Shown piece by piece: positions 9,447 to 18,969 of a stretch of DNA of 64,000 nucleotides (position 1 is the stretch's first letter; every line of letters begins with the position of its first letter). Below the pieces are notes generated by a model. That model had not been told where the DNA came from, made no database searches, and saw nothing but the letters and a program-made list of their open reading frames with translations. The stretch is from positions 11,578,640 to 11,642,639 of the forward strand of contig NC_030850.1 of assembly GCF_000208745.1 (NCBI RefSeq), in the 5' to 3' direction. This DNA is from Theobroma cacao. Lineage: Eukaryota; Streptophyta; Magnoliopsida; Malvales; Malvaceae. Both the position numbers and the translations under genes were made by a program.

Positions 9447-12425
9447 TTCACAACACACCTACATTTTTAGATATTGTCCTTCGTATTGGACAGTTGTTGC
9501 ATGTGTGACCGATTTGTCTGCAACTTGAACATGCTTTAGGTTCGCACAGTCGTGGAGTCGCCGATTGACTTGGAGATGGTGTCGGATTTATGGATGGAAC
9601 TACAAATGGGGATGGACGTTTTGTCTGTTATACCCGTACCTTTTGCATTGCGAACATCTCCATGCTCGACTGCCTTCACCAGCTGATGGAATCCTTCTCC
9701 TCCTAGGTCTTCTTGCTTGGCCTCGTCAAGGTGGGGGTAAGACGACAATTTGTTTCACATGAGGGGGGATGTCCCACTCACTAGGATGCCCTACCGACCT
9801 AATGGATCCTGAATAACCCTCCTTGAAAATGGTTGTCTTGTAGTAGTCAGTGCAGAATTCAATGGCTTCACGACTACATTTACTAAAAACCACAATAAAC
9901 TCAATCTTCAAGCACAATGTAAATGCTATGTCAATTACGGTTCAAATAAGAAATAAAGATATTCTGACTATTGCTGCAATGGCATGGCTGCATGGCAGTA
10001 AATCTGTTTAGAACTCACAACATGAACACGTCTTCTTCGACAAGTTTACAAGTCCGTCCATCTTCCCGTCTTTAACTTCGAACTTCACTCGATTGATAGG
10101 CTTAACTAGAAAGTGATGTGAATTATTGAACCTTTTACTCAACTGCCTGGCAACCCAAGGGCTGAAGGGCGTAGTCACCTTGACGGCCTCTTCGTACTGT
10201 TCATGGAACCAACGCTGGAACGTCTCTGATGAACTCGATCAATACAGTGATCGGCATTTGTCTTGTATGCTTCAAGCATGAGTTAACACATTCCGTAATG
10301 TTGGATGTCATTATTTGGGATCGCCTTGCCAGTGAACATACACGTGCCCATTTCTCAAGCCCTATTCTCATAAGGTCCACGTGGGCTCCCAGGTTAATCT
10401 GTTGTATCTGGTTCATTTGTCTGTTGAAATCGGCCACCTTATAGCAATCTCGAGCAAGGGTGAAAAGCATACAAACATCATCGCGCTTGAACTTGTTTTT
10501 TAAGTTTTTTTTTCAAGTGGTATCCGTATAAACCATGGTGTGCTTTTAGGTATGCATTTTGGATTGCTTTCTTAATGCCGAGATGCTGATCAGAAATAAA
10601 CATAGTGTTTTCAAGACAACCAACCGCATCACGCAGCTTGCTAAGAAACCACGTCCATGAGTCTTCGTCCTCAACATGGCCAATGCCAAACGCAACTGGA
10701 TATTCGCACTCGTTCGCATCTTTGCATACAACTACAAACAAAACACCCTTGAACCTGCTTTTCAAATGTGTTGCATCAATTGTAAACGTAGGACGCATTA
10801 CATCCCTAAACCCTCGAATACAAGCCTCGTATGACCAAAAACAATATTTGAATATCTCTTCCTCATTAGTGGCCATTACAGTCACTGTGCCAGGATTTTC
10901 TTATTCCAACATATAAAAATACGATGGTAGTAGTTGAAATGACTCCTCCGGTGGACCGAAAACAAGCCTCTCCGCATACTCCTTCACTTGCCAAGCCTTA
11001 CCATACAAGCATTCCAATCGCCACTAAACCCCAACCTCACAAATTATGTCCTTAGGTCTCAATGCTACTCCATTAGCCTGAATCTTGTGTGACATAAGTT
11101 CACCAATCATCTTCGCACTCATAGTTGGAAACCGCCCTTGCAAACCATCAACGGTACAAGTGTGTACTTTGTGGAATGTCTGAACTTTCCAATATTCTCC
11201 TTTATCAAGTAACTTCGTTGCACGAACACTGAACGTGCATGCCTTGTCCTTGCAACCAACCTCATAACGAGCTTTACATGACCTTTTTACTCTTATCGCA
11301 AACTTCTCTTTTATAACCAACATGTTCAAAGCTCGTTTCAACTCGGCTTTTGACGAAAATATTCTTCCTTTGTATAAGCGATCTTTGTCACATGTCGACT
11401 CTTTAGTGGTAATTGTTTGGAAGGAGAACCTTTCTGCACCTGCAATTACCCACATACGAGATATCCCTGCATTTTCCCTTTCTTGATCACTGTCATCGAG
11501 CAATGTATCAAGGGAACGAATCCCATTCTCACCAGCGATGGGGTTATTATATATGGGGTCATCACACTGAACATCTCCTACATCAACACCTCTAACAAGT
11601 TCTGTTTCACCTTCAACATTATTGCAAATTGGAATGTCACTGTCATAAAGGCAATCATCATTTGAACTGTCATCTTGTGATTGTTCAAGCCCATCATCTG
11701 AAGTGTCATCAAATCTATCTTCACCGGCAGCGAACAAATCCTCATTTCCCTCATCAAATGCAGTATTATCCTCCAGCGTCGCAGTGTCACCCTTCAACCT
11801 CACATTGTTGTCCTTAATTGTCATATTCTCATTTGACAATGGCATTACACACTCTACAGTTTCACCCGATCGTTGCATTTGTTCAAGAGAAGCAAGAAAT
11901 TGGTTTGATGCACATCCTGATTGAAATTATGCAGCCAACTGTTCTGTGAATGTCGTCTATCTATCGGGCTGCACAAACTCTTATGAATACCTCAATTGCC
12001 ATTGTTGTGGGTTACAGACCGAATATTGTGGTATATGTGAATCATTGTAAATCTCATTTTGATTGAGCTGATTACCATGTTGTCCAACTTCTTCATATGA
12101 CATAACATTTGTTTGGCGTCCCTTAATGCTGACATATACAGTCAAAACATTCCTCTGTTCTAGCAAAATTAATGCAACATCCTCATCGTCCTTGATAATT
12201 GGCTGTGATAGCTCTCCAGGTGTACTGATCAATGCATGTAACTCAATCTCGTCAATTTCTGAGTTTACCCCAACAACATCTTCAACTAGCTTCATCAAGC
12301 CCACAAACGACAAATCACTCTTAACCCCCCGCATTAGTGACTCACCACCCTTGTAAATGCCATTCACTCACTGACCACCGTGTCTTATCACAAGTCGCAC
12401 AATTGGAACCCCACTGAATTTTTGA
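9447..12425 (-). pseudogene. MuDR-type MULE transposase, broken but complete in domains
   Basis: Read from 12425 downwards: an N-terminal PB1-like region (IRHGGQ, then KGGESLMRGV), an acidic linker, the MuDR DNA-binding domain (about 11370-11110, Cys-Cys-His-Cys zinc ligands), the DDE transposase core (10885-10230, with IDATHLK and ISDQHLGI holding two catalytic Asp, then EKWARVCS), a SWIM zinc finger (CSC...CSH, about 10030-9970), a short intron (about 9960-9885) and C-terminal zinc-knuckle sequence (C-x2-C-x4-H-x4-C at about 9540-9490). Lesions: TGA 12368-12370 replacing the expected Trp, stops 11981-11983, 11024-11026, 10901-10903, 10008-10010 and 9726-9728, a one-base shift in the T9 run at 10505-10513, and another shift near 10220. 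Cys in the usual HGLCGYHL is Tyr. It normally cuts and joins element ends; this copy cannot. Confidence 0.9.
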
Positions 12426-12484
12426 AAAAAAAATATTGTCAATCATTTTACACAATACATGTCATGATCAAAAATTTATCAGTC

Positions 12485-12860
12485 GTGTTGTTACACACCA
12501 TGCATATAACGTAAAATGTTGTAACACACCATGCATATCAAGTCAAATGTCGTGACACGTCATGCATCAGTATCATTACACGCCATGCATCACTATCGTG
12601 ACACGTCAATCACTGTAATTATTGACTGGTTACACCAACAACCGTGACACGCTAAAAACTCAAAAAACTAGTTAACCCACGACACGCCAGGAACAACCAT
12701 AACATGCCAAAAACCCATAAATTCAATTAACCCACCACACCCCAGGAAGAGTCGTGACACGCTAACAACCCAAAAAACTAGTTAACCCACAACATGTCAG
12801 GAATAGCCATGACACGCTAAAATAACTCTAACTCATGTTATAGATGCATGGCGTGTAACA
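12485..12860 (-). repeat. Array E, motif arrays in reverse orientation
   Basis: From 12485 to about 12610, units read GTGACACGTCATGCAT and CACACCATGCATAT, the reverse complement of the 31-bp family and on the same 31-bp period. From 12640 to 12830 the core recurs in a longer unit (GTGACACGCTAA, AAAAAACTAGTTAACCCAC) repeated about 104 bp apart. One forward copy, GCATGGCGTGTAACAAC, ends the cluster near 12845. It mirrors array A near the other end of the element. Confidence 0.8.
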
Positions 12861-13030
12861 ACTCTGGGTAATATTTCTAATCCATCTTATCATTTACACC
12901 AAATGTTTTAGAAATTTAAGTGTGTTGCAGAAATAAACCCAATAACAGATACCTTGATGTCATCTCTGTTATAGGGTGTGTTAATCTACGACAATGTGGC
13001 CAGATGCCGAGAGATAGACCACAGCCTGAT

Positions 13031-13156
13031 GACGATGGTGCTCAACAGAGAGTTGACAGAGCTCATACAGTTCAGAGATTTGAGAGAGCTGACAACGACG
13101 GTGCTCAACAGAGACTTGCCAGAGTTGAGACAGTTCAGAGAGTTGGGAGAGAAAGA
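13031..13156 (+). repeat. 63-bp tandem duplication, coding-like
   Basis: Two diverged copies (13031-13093 and 13094-13156) start GACGATGGTGCTCAAC and AACGACGGTGCTCAAC. The 63-bp period is 21 codons, and one frame from 12978 reads through both copies as a Leu/Arg/Glu-rich peptide with LNRELTEL and LNRDLPEL. I do not recognise the product, and no start or splice site supports a gene. It may be a captured exon fragment near the right end of the MULE. Confidence 0.55.
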
Positions 13157-13375
13157 TGACCGAGCCCAAACAGCTGAGCGCATTTATTTTTATTTTTTTC
13201 ATTTTCTCTCTGATGAGAGGCAAATAGGTCAAACAATTGACCATTTATTTGAAACAATGTTTTTTATGGCATTTTAGTCTACTCATGTTTATTTTTTGTT
13301 AGAAACAGATAATTTTATATGGGTGGTTATTTCTGAAATCACCTTATCACGAGATCCTTTTCTCGCAATTTCCTT

Positions 13376-13384
13376 TATTTTATA
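13376..13384. repeat. Candidate 9-bp target site duplication, right copy
   Basis: Exact match to 925-933. Beyond it the sequence is AT-rich, without the GGCGTGTCA motif that marks the element. Confidence 0.5.
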
Positions 13385-13649
13385 TATTCTTTTAATTTGT
13401 GACATGTGAGATGGCTTGGTTCAATTAGTAGTGAATTGTTTAAGATTTTTTTAAGTATGATTTGTGATTGCTTGCTACCAGCTCATGTTTGATTAACCTC
13501 TTGCGTTTCAAAACATTTAGAAAACTCAACTAAAAGATTTAATTTTAGATTTTTTTTAATTTATAATAATTTTAGATAAGTTCAATATACCATGATGGCT
13601 AGTTATTTTATATAATAATAATGCTTTGCTAATATATAGATTCATTGTC

Positions 13650-14440
13650 TTTTTTTTTTTTTAAAGTAAGAAAGAAATTCATTAAAAAGCTGGGAATAAT
13701 TTTCCCCTTTACAAAAGCCAGGCCAGAGGCCAGGCCAAACAACAAGTCTATTGGTATGTATGCTTAGACAATACAAGTATACAGTCCCAATATTCCCGTT
13801 CAAAAAGAGCAAAAAGAAGATAGGCTCTTGACAAAGTCCAAAAAACATAAGATGAGCCTCCTCCTAAAATTGCAGCAAGCTTGACTTCCACTATAAAATC
13901 AGCTCAAGTGGACAAAAACACCCTTTCGATCTCAGGCCATGAAAAACCACAAGAAAACAGACAGAAATAACAGCACATGTAACAATCGTCTTCCCCAGAG
14001 AGGAACACTTATAAAATTCAAGTCAGTTCTCTTATTGAGCCCACAATCCAAATCCCCCAAACCATAGCAAACATATGGAAGTACCTAGCCAAATAATCTC
14101 ATAGAAAGTTGAAAGAAAGAGAATCATCCCGGGACACAGCAATCTTGGACAGACGCTGTACTCTAAACAAAGTCATCAACACAGCATAACCCCATAACCA
14201 GCAAAAGCACAAAAAACTCATCTTGAACAAATCATCGCACAACTGGACAAAAACCAAGAAACAGGAGAACACAGGGACGCAGTCCCCCTGGGCAGAATCC
14301 AAAAAATATAAACACAGTGAACCATTCCCCCTAAGGAAAGAAAGAAAACTCACATTGGGTGAAAAAATTCAAGTAAATCAACTTCTCTACCTACACCCTC
14401 CTTTACTAGTTGATCAGCTTCACAATTTCCTTCTCTTAAC
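13650..14440 (-). mobile_element. Probable LINE (L1-type) 3' end
   Basis: Read on -, the stretch ends with TTTAATGAATTTCTTTCTTAC followed by a 13-base A-tract (T-run at 13650-13662 on +). This is the form of plant L1 3' ends, where a Pyr-rich region with TTAATGAATTT precedes poly(A). No reverse transcriptase or endonuclease sequence is recognisable, so at most the 3' untranslated region and a degraded tail of the second reading frame remain. No target duplication was found, and the 5' limit is a guess. Confidence 0.4.
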
Positions 14441-14445
14441 GTGTG

Positions 14446-14573
14446 TCTTGAGGATTAGTTAAAAAAATATAAAATTATGTACAAATAACTTTAAAATGGA
14501 TTGACTCTTGAGGATTAGTTAAAAAAATTGTAATTAATAAATATAAAATTATGTACAAATAACTTTAAAATGG
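14446..14573. repeat. Tandem duplication of 54-68 bp
   Basis: TCTTGAGGATTAGTTAAA... up to ...CTTTAAAATGG occurs at 14446-14499 and 14506-14573. The second copy has about 14 extra bases (TTGTAATTAATA). Intergenic, no coding potential. Confidence 0.85.
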
Positions 14574-15567
14574 TTTTTATATAATATATTTAATCACAAG
14601 TAAATGGCTTGAACATGGACTAGAAACCTATTCTTTCTTACATTCATTGACCTTCAATTCATGTCACAATTTAATCAATAAAATAAATTAACAAATGCTC
14701 CTGAGTATTTTAGTCATTGATTGATACATGATTTTTTATCTAAAAAGTAAAGTTAAATTCCTCCTTCCCCAATTAAAATAAATAAATTGAGAAATTTATT
14801 TTGACTTTTTAATATAATATAAGAGTTGTTGGATTTTTTTTTTTTAATATTCTGGATTGGAAACCTGTGGCAAAACTCGTGTTGGTTTTGTTTTGACAAC
14901 TGGACTTGCTGTACGAAAACCTTGGACTGATATATAAAAGAAGTCCAACAACACAACACTGAGCAGAACAATCTTGGCATATGGATTGGATGCCTATGGC
15001 TATGGCTGCTTTCCATCCAAAACCATATGCCAAAGCGAAATACAGAGGTTACTTTTAACATCTCGATCGGCACAACAATCTTAAATTGATTAACACCAAA
15101 ACAATCCAAGTCCATGTCTTCCAACATCCAGGATCGCATTACTAGATTTGAATGAATACACTTAGCTCTTTAATGCTCAATATTTCATCAACTCTAAGCT
15201 TAGCTCTTTAATATTAGGTTTTCTGCTGTCGCTTTTAGATGTGACAAACTCACTTAACTCAATTTAATGCTGGATATTTATTATCTTGAATTTTAAACTA
15301 AGCTCTTAAGCTTAACTCTTTAAGATTAGATTTTCTACTAATCCCTTTATTAACATATTATCTTATCTATACTTTAATTACTATTTTATTGTATCATACA
15401 TATATCAGTTCAGGATAATAAAGGTGATATAATTTCCTCGACTTTAAATTGTATATTAGACATTAACATCCCACCACCATATTTAAATGACAAAAGAAAT
15501 CTTTGCGAGTAAAATGATGGATTACATGCACCTCTTTACAAGACAGATATTAAGATAGTGGTTGAGT
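14574..15567. other. Intergenic, no gene seen
   Basis: AT-rich flank downstream of the reverse-strand glucosyltransferase pseudogene. It holds a small imperfect hairpin (arms 14974-14992 and 15013-15033) and a degenerate AGCTCTTTAA repeat at about 15163-15345. A 128-codon reverse frame at 14753-15139 has no recognisable domain and a low-complexity end, so I do not call it. Confidence 0.6.
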
Positions 15568-17034
15568 TTAAGTAACATAGATAGATGTTTCCCAAGACTT
15601 GTTGGCGTTGCTCATCATAAACTCAATCAACCGCGCAAAGGAGTTGAATGAAGACCTATTACTGTCGCTCACAGCTTCCCTACTAAGTTTACTCATCTTT
15701 TTCACCCTTTTCCGCACCTCGCTATCAGCCTCCATCACGCAATTTATGGCTTTTTCTATTTCATCTACCGTCACAGTATCACTCTCACCCAGCTTATAAT
15801 CCAATCTCATCTGCACCGCTAATCCCAAATCCTTCACCATCTGAAACGCATTCAATTGTTGTTCTGCGTGCATTGGCCAAGTCACAATGGGCACCCCTTA
15901 CCATAAGCTCTCCAGAATCGAGCTCCATCCACAGTGTGATACAAATCCTCTGATGGACTTGTGGGCAAGGGCCTTAACTTGTGGAATCCAACCACAAACC
16001 ACTCCTCTTCCTTCTGTATGCTCCAAGAAAGCTTGGGGCAAAATCTCGTTCAGTTCGATGCAACTACTAGGCCTTCGTATACCATCCTTCTCTGGGCTTC
16101 TTCTTCTTATTGACCACAAGAATCTGGTGCCCCGATTGCTCGAGCCCCTAAGAAATCTCCGTGGCTTGTGCTTCATCGAAGGCCTGCAAGCTTCCGAAAC
16201 ACAAGCAAACCACCGATGATGGTGGTTGATCGTCAAGCCATTTCATAATCTTGTCAAGTTGGATCTGATCGCAGAGCGAACTACTCTGACCATGAAGGTG
16301 AAGCAGCGGCCCTAACACGTAGAAGGGTATATCATACTCTAACTCTAATAGAGACTTGACAGCATGAGATTCCAACTCCTCGAATGAATTACTAATGATG
16401 GCTTTGGTCTGCTTGAATCTTCTCACAAGATTTAAGAAGCAAATATACCCACCATTCTTGTCAAACAAAACTGAAGGTGAAACATTATTAGGAACCGGGT
16501 TCACATAAACTGGAATAACTAACTCAGTATCAGAGGCTTGAAACTCCCGAACAACTAGATCATGGCGAGTAATTAGGTGTAACATGAACCCAAGACAGGC
16601 TACACCAGAAGTGTTGAAAAGATAGGAAGAGAGCCCAAGCTCACTGGCTACATCAATCATGGGAGTAGTAAACGTATCAACAACTAAGCCTACAACAGAG
16701 ATAGACTCAGGCAAAATGTGATTGATGATGCAATCTTTGACGCACAACTTGTGACTCTATAGAGTTTAACTCCAAGTACTCCTTGGCAAATGGAAACGCT
16801 TACCGAGACAGCTACTTGTGTCTGAGGAAGATTGATAAATCGAAGTCGAGGAACATCAGAGGAAGCAAGTGATCCAGCGTATGTTTTAAGCTCGGGGGCA
16901 AAGGGTGTGTCCATGATTAGAAAGGTGACTGAGAAACGCTCATCCTGATCAAGCAAGCCCTTTGCAAACTCGACATGCGAGACGAGGTGGCCTATGGCTG
17001 GCGTCGGAATGAACACTAGCTCCCCCTTCACCAT
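15568..17034 (-). pseudogene. UGT71-like glucosyltransferase, nearly full length, broken
   Basis: About 489 codons long, the usual size of an intronless plant family-1 UDP-glucosyltransferase. Start ATG at 17034 gives MVKGELVFIPTPAIGHLVS; His16 is the expected catalytic base, and VVDTF holds its Asp partner. The C-terminal half has the PSPG donor box from WIPQVKALAHKS through SHCGWSS to HAEQQ. Lesions: two frameshifts between about 16800 and 16755, stop 16148-16150, a one-base insertion near 16120, and TAA 15898-15900 just after ESLW. Sequence resembles the flavonoid/isoflavonoid-type UGT71 group. It is the same family as the fragment at 1-744 but lies on the other strand. Copia A begins only 119 bp upstream of the ATG, within the former promoter. 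Confidence 0.92.
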
Positions 17035-17152
17035 TATTATCGATGGTGGTGGCTTTTTTTTTTTTTTTTGAAAATGGAGTGGTTGAGATTTCACAGCTGT
17101 TTTATCTTTAAAAAGAATCAATTATTGCCGAATAGAATTGCAGTCTCTTACT

Positions 17153-17496
17153 TGAAATTTTAGATTTAATTTAGATTTAAAATTCAATTGGGATTTTTAT
17201 TATGTGACAATATTAGTTTAACTTGTATAAATAAAATGTATTTGAAATTCTACAGAAAAATTTTCTTTAAATTATGAGAGATTTGAGATGTTTTTGATGG
17301 GAGGAAGTCTATAAATAGATATTCTACTCTTGACTGACTCAATAATCCACTAGCCCTGTATCCATCATTGGGAATTGCATTAAATCAGAATATTAGTTTC
17401 TTCTTTTATTATTGATATGGATGGAGATTAGTACGATTGTTATTATTTTTGCTGCTATGATTTGTTTACATAAACATATTTGAGTATGGTTTATCA
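17153..17496 (+). repeat. Copia A 5' LTR
   Basis: Starts TGAAATTTTA and ends GTTTATCA. It shares blocks with the 3' LTR: TATAAATAGATAT (near 17312 and 23681), GCCCTGTATCC, GGGAATTGCATT, TGATTTGTTTA and CATATTTGAGTAT. The TATAAATA is a likely promoter TATA box. It is shorter than the 3' copy by internal deletion. Confidence 0.85.
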
Positions 17497-17498
17497 CG

Positions 17499-17511
17499 TG
17501 GTATCATAGTA
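17499..17511 (+). other. Copia A primer-binding site
   Basis: TGGTATCATAGTA, two bases after the LTR end, matches the initiator-methionine tRNA binding site typical of plant Copia elements, with changes in its last bases. Confidence 0.75.
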
Positions 17512-18969
17512 ATATTTTTCTTTTACCTATAAATAAAATTATAATTTCAAAAAAATTAAGATTTATTACGAATTAATATGACCCATAATGGAATTGATAC
17601 TGATAAAATTTTTAGATCTAGATTTGTTTTACCATGCTCAATGATTATTTTGTGTAAAATTTTCATTGGCCTTTCTTGTAAAATTTATGCATGTTATGCT
17701 GTGATATTTTCTAGTTGCTTCTACCTTGTGCTAGTAGTCTTGCAAACTCCAAAGCTTGTGGTGATATGAAGTTCGTTTTCCAGGTGGTAATTTGCGTGGG
17801 TGGGCCATAATTGGTAATTATTGACACTGTTCATGTATTTTTTGCATCAACCTTTTGACTAGTCAAATTGTTTCAATTATTTAACTTATTAAAGAAAGAA
17901 AGGACCTTAGTTTTGGATATTTGTTATTATTTTTGGACGCTTTTGTCTGACTTTTCATTTTTTTTCAATTGTAAATTTATAATAGGATGACTGTTGACTA
18001 AGTCAAATTGATTGTTATTATCTTTTGAGTGTTTTAATTGTTTTACGAAGATTGCAAATATGTGGCCTTGAGTTATTCGCATTGATTCAATAAAATTATG
18101 CGGACTGTTAGCGTGTGATTGGAAATTTTTTATCTTTTAATTCGTCTTCGTCACATGTTTCACTGTGAATTTGTTAAACTTACAAGTTGATTGTTGTAAC
18201 TTAACTTGGGCTGCTTGTTTAATTAATTGTGTGTTGTCTTTTAATTAAATTTAGAGCTTAGTTTGTTTAATAAATAATTATTATTGAGCTTGCTTTAATT
18301 TGCATGTAGGCCTTTATAATTATTGTGTTTTGAATTTTTAGTTGTAAATAAATAACTTGGGCATGTGATTTAAGTTTGGGTTGTTTAAAATATAGATTAT
18401 AAAATTTGGACATTTATGTTATTAATATAAACGTGTTTTTGAAGCCTATTATGAATTAGACCTAATTTAGTTTTCTAGATCTTAATTTTTGTAAATAGGC
18501 TTGACTATTTAATTAGTCATAAGGAAGTTTACTTAGTCCAAATTCATTCTACTTTTAATTAAGCTATTATTAGCATAATAAAATAAATTATTTATGTTAT
18601 GCTTATTTTTGTAAAAATAATATCTTAATTTATGGTATTGATGTCATATGATTAGTGTGCATTTGATTAATTAAGGAGTAGCTACAGCATCTTTAATTAT
18701 GACAATGCATACATAAAGTATTGATATATATTGTTGATCACATCTAGATTTTATGGCATGAAATTGTAATTGAATACGTTAATATGTTAATTTTATCCTA
18801 CAGGGAGATTATCATATATTCATATTTAATTAGGATGAAATAGTAAATAATTTCTATTTCTTAATTAACCCATATGTAATAAGAAATATTGATGATTTGT
18901 TATTTTCATCATAAAGTAAGTGAATCAATTTTGTGTTAAAATTTATATACACAAATAGATTTTTATGAC
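17512..18969 (+). other. Copia A untranslated leader
   Basis: About 1.45 kb of AT-rich sequence between primer-binding site and gag. No domain is visible; several TTTTAATTAA-like low-complexity stretches. Confidence 0.55.

Larger units (their letters stand above)
934..13375. mobile_element. Degenerate Mutator-like element with Ulp1 and transposase genes
   Basis: A unit of about 12.4 kb contains a DUF1985/Ulp1-like gene on + (2177-6732) and a MuDR-type transposase on - (about 9447-12425), facing each other. Plant MULEs of the Kaonashi/ULP-carrying class combine these two genes, which is why both are assigned to one element. The left end begins GGGGATTTTTTTTAGCCC. About 30-80 bases in, both ends share a weak similarity in inverted orientation, of the form AAATAAC..C, then TTTTA, then an A-run. 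Exact 9-bp direct repeats flank the proposed limits. Both genes carry many stops, so the copy is not autonomous. The alternative is two partly overlapping related MULEs, because part of the 5' region recurs at 7440-8580. Confidence 0.65.

Noticed and set aside
13642..14353. Reverse frames of 68 and 84 codons as LINE-encoded protein
   Set aside because: No reverse transcriptase, endonuclease or zinc-finger motif; more likely the 3' untranslated part of a LINE.
14753..15139. 128-codon reverse frame
   Set aside because: No recognisable domain, low-complexity Lys/Asn-rich end, AT-rich intergenic setting and no splice or start context.
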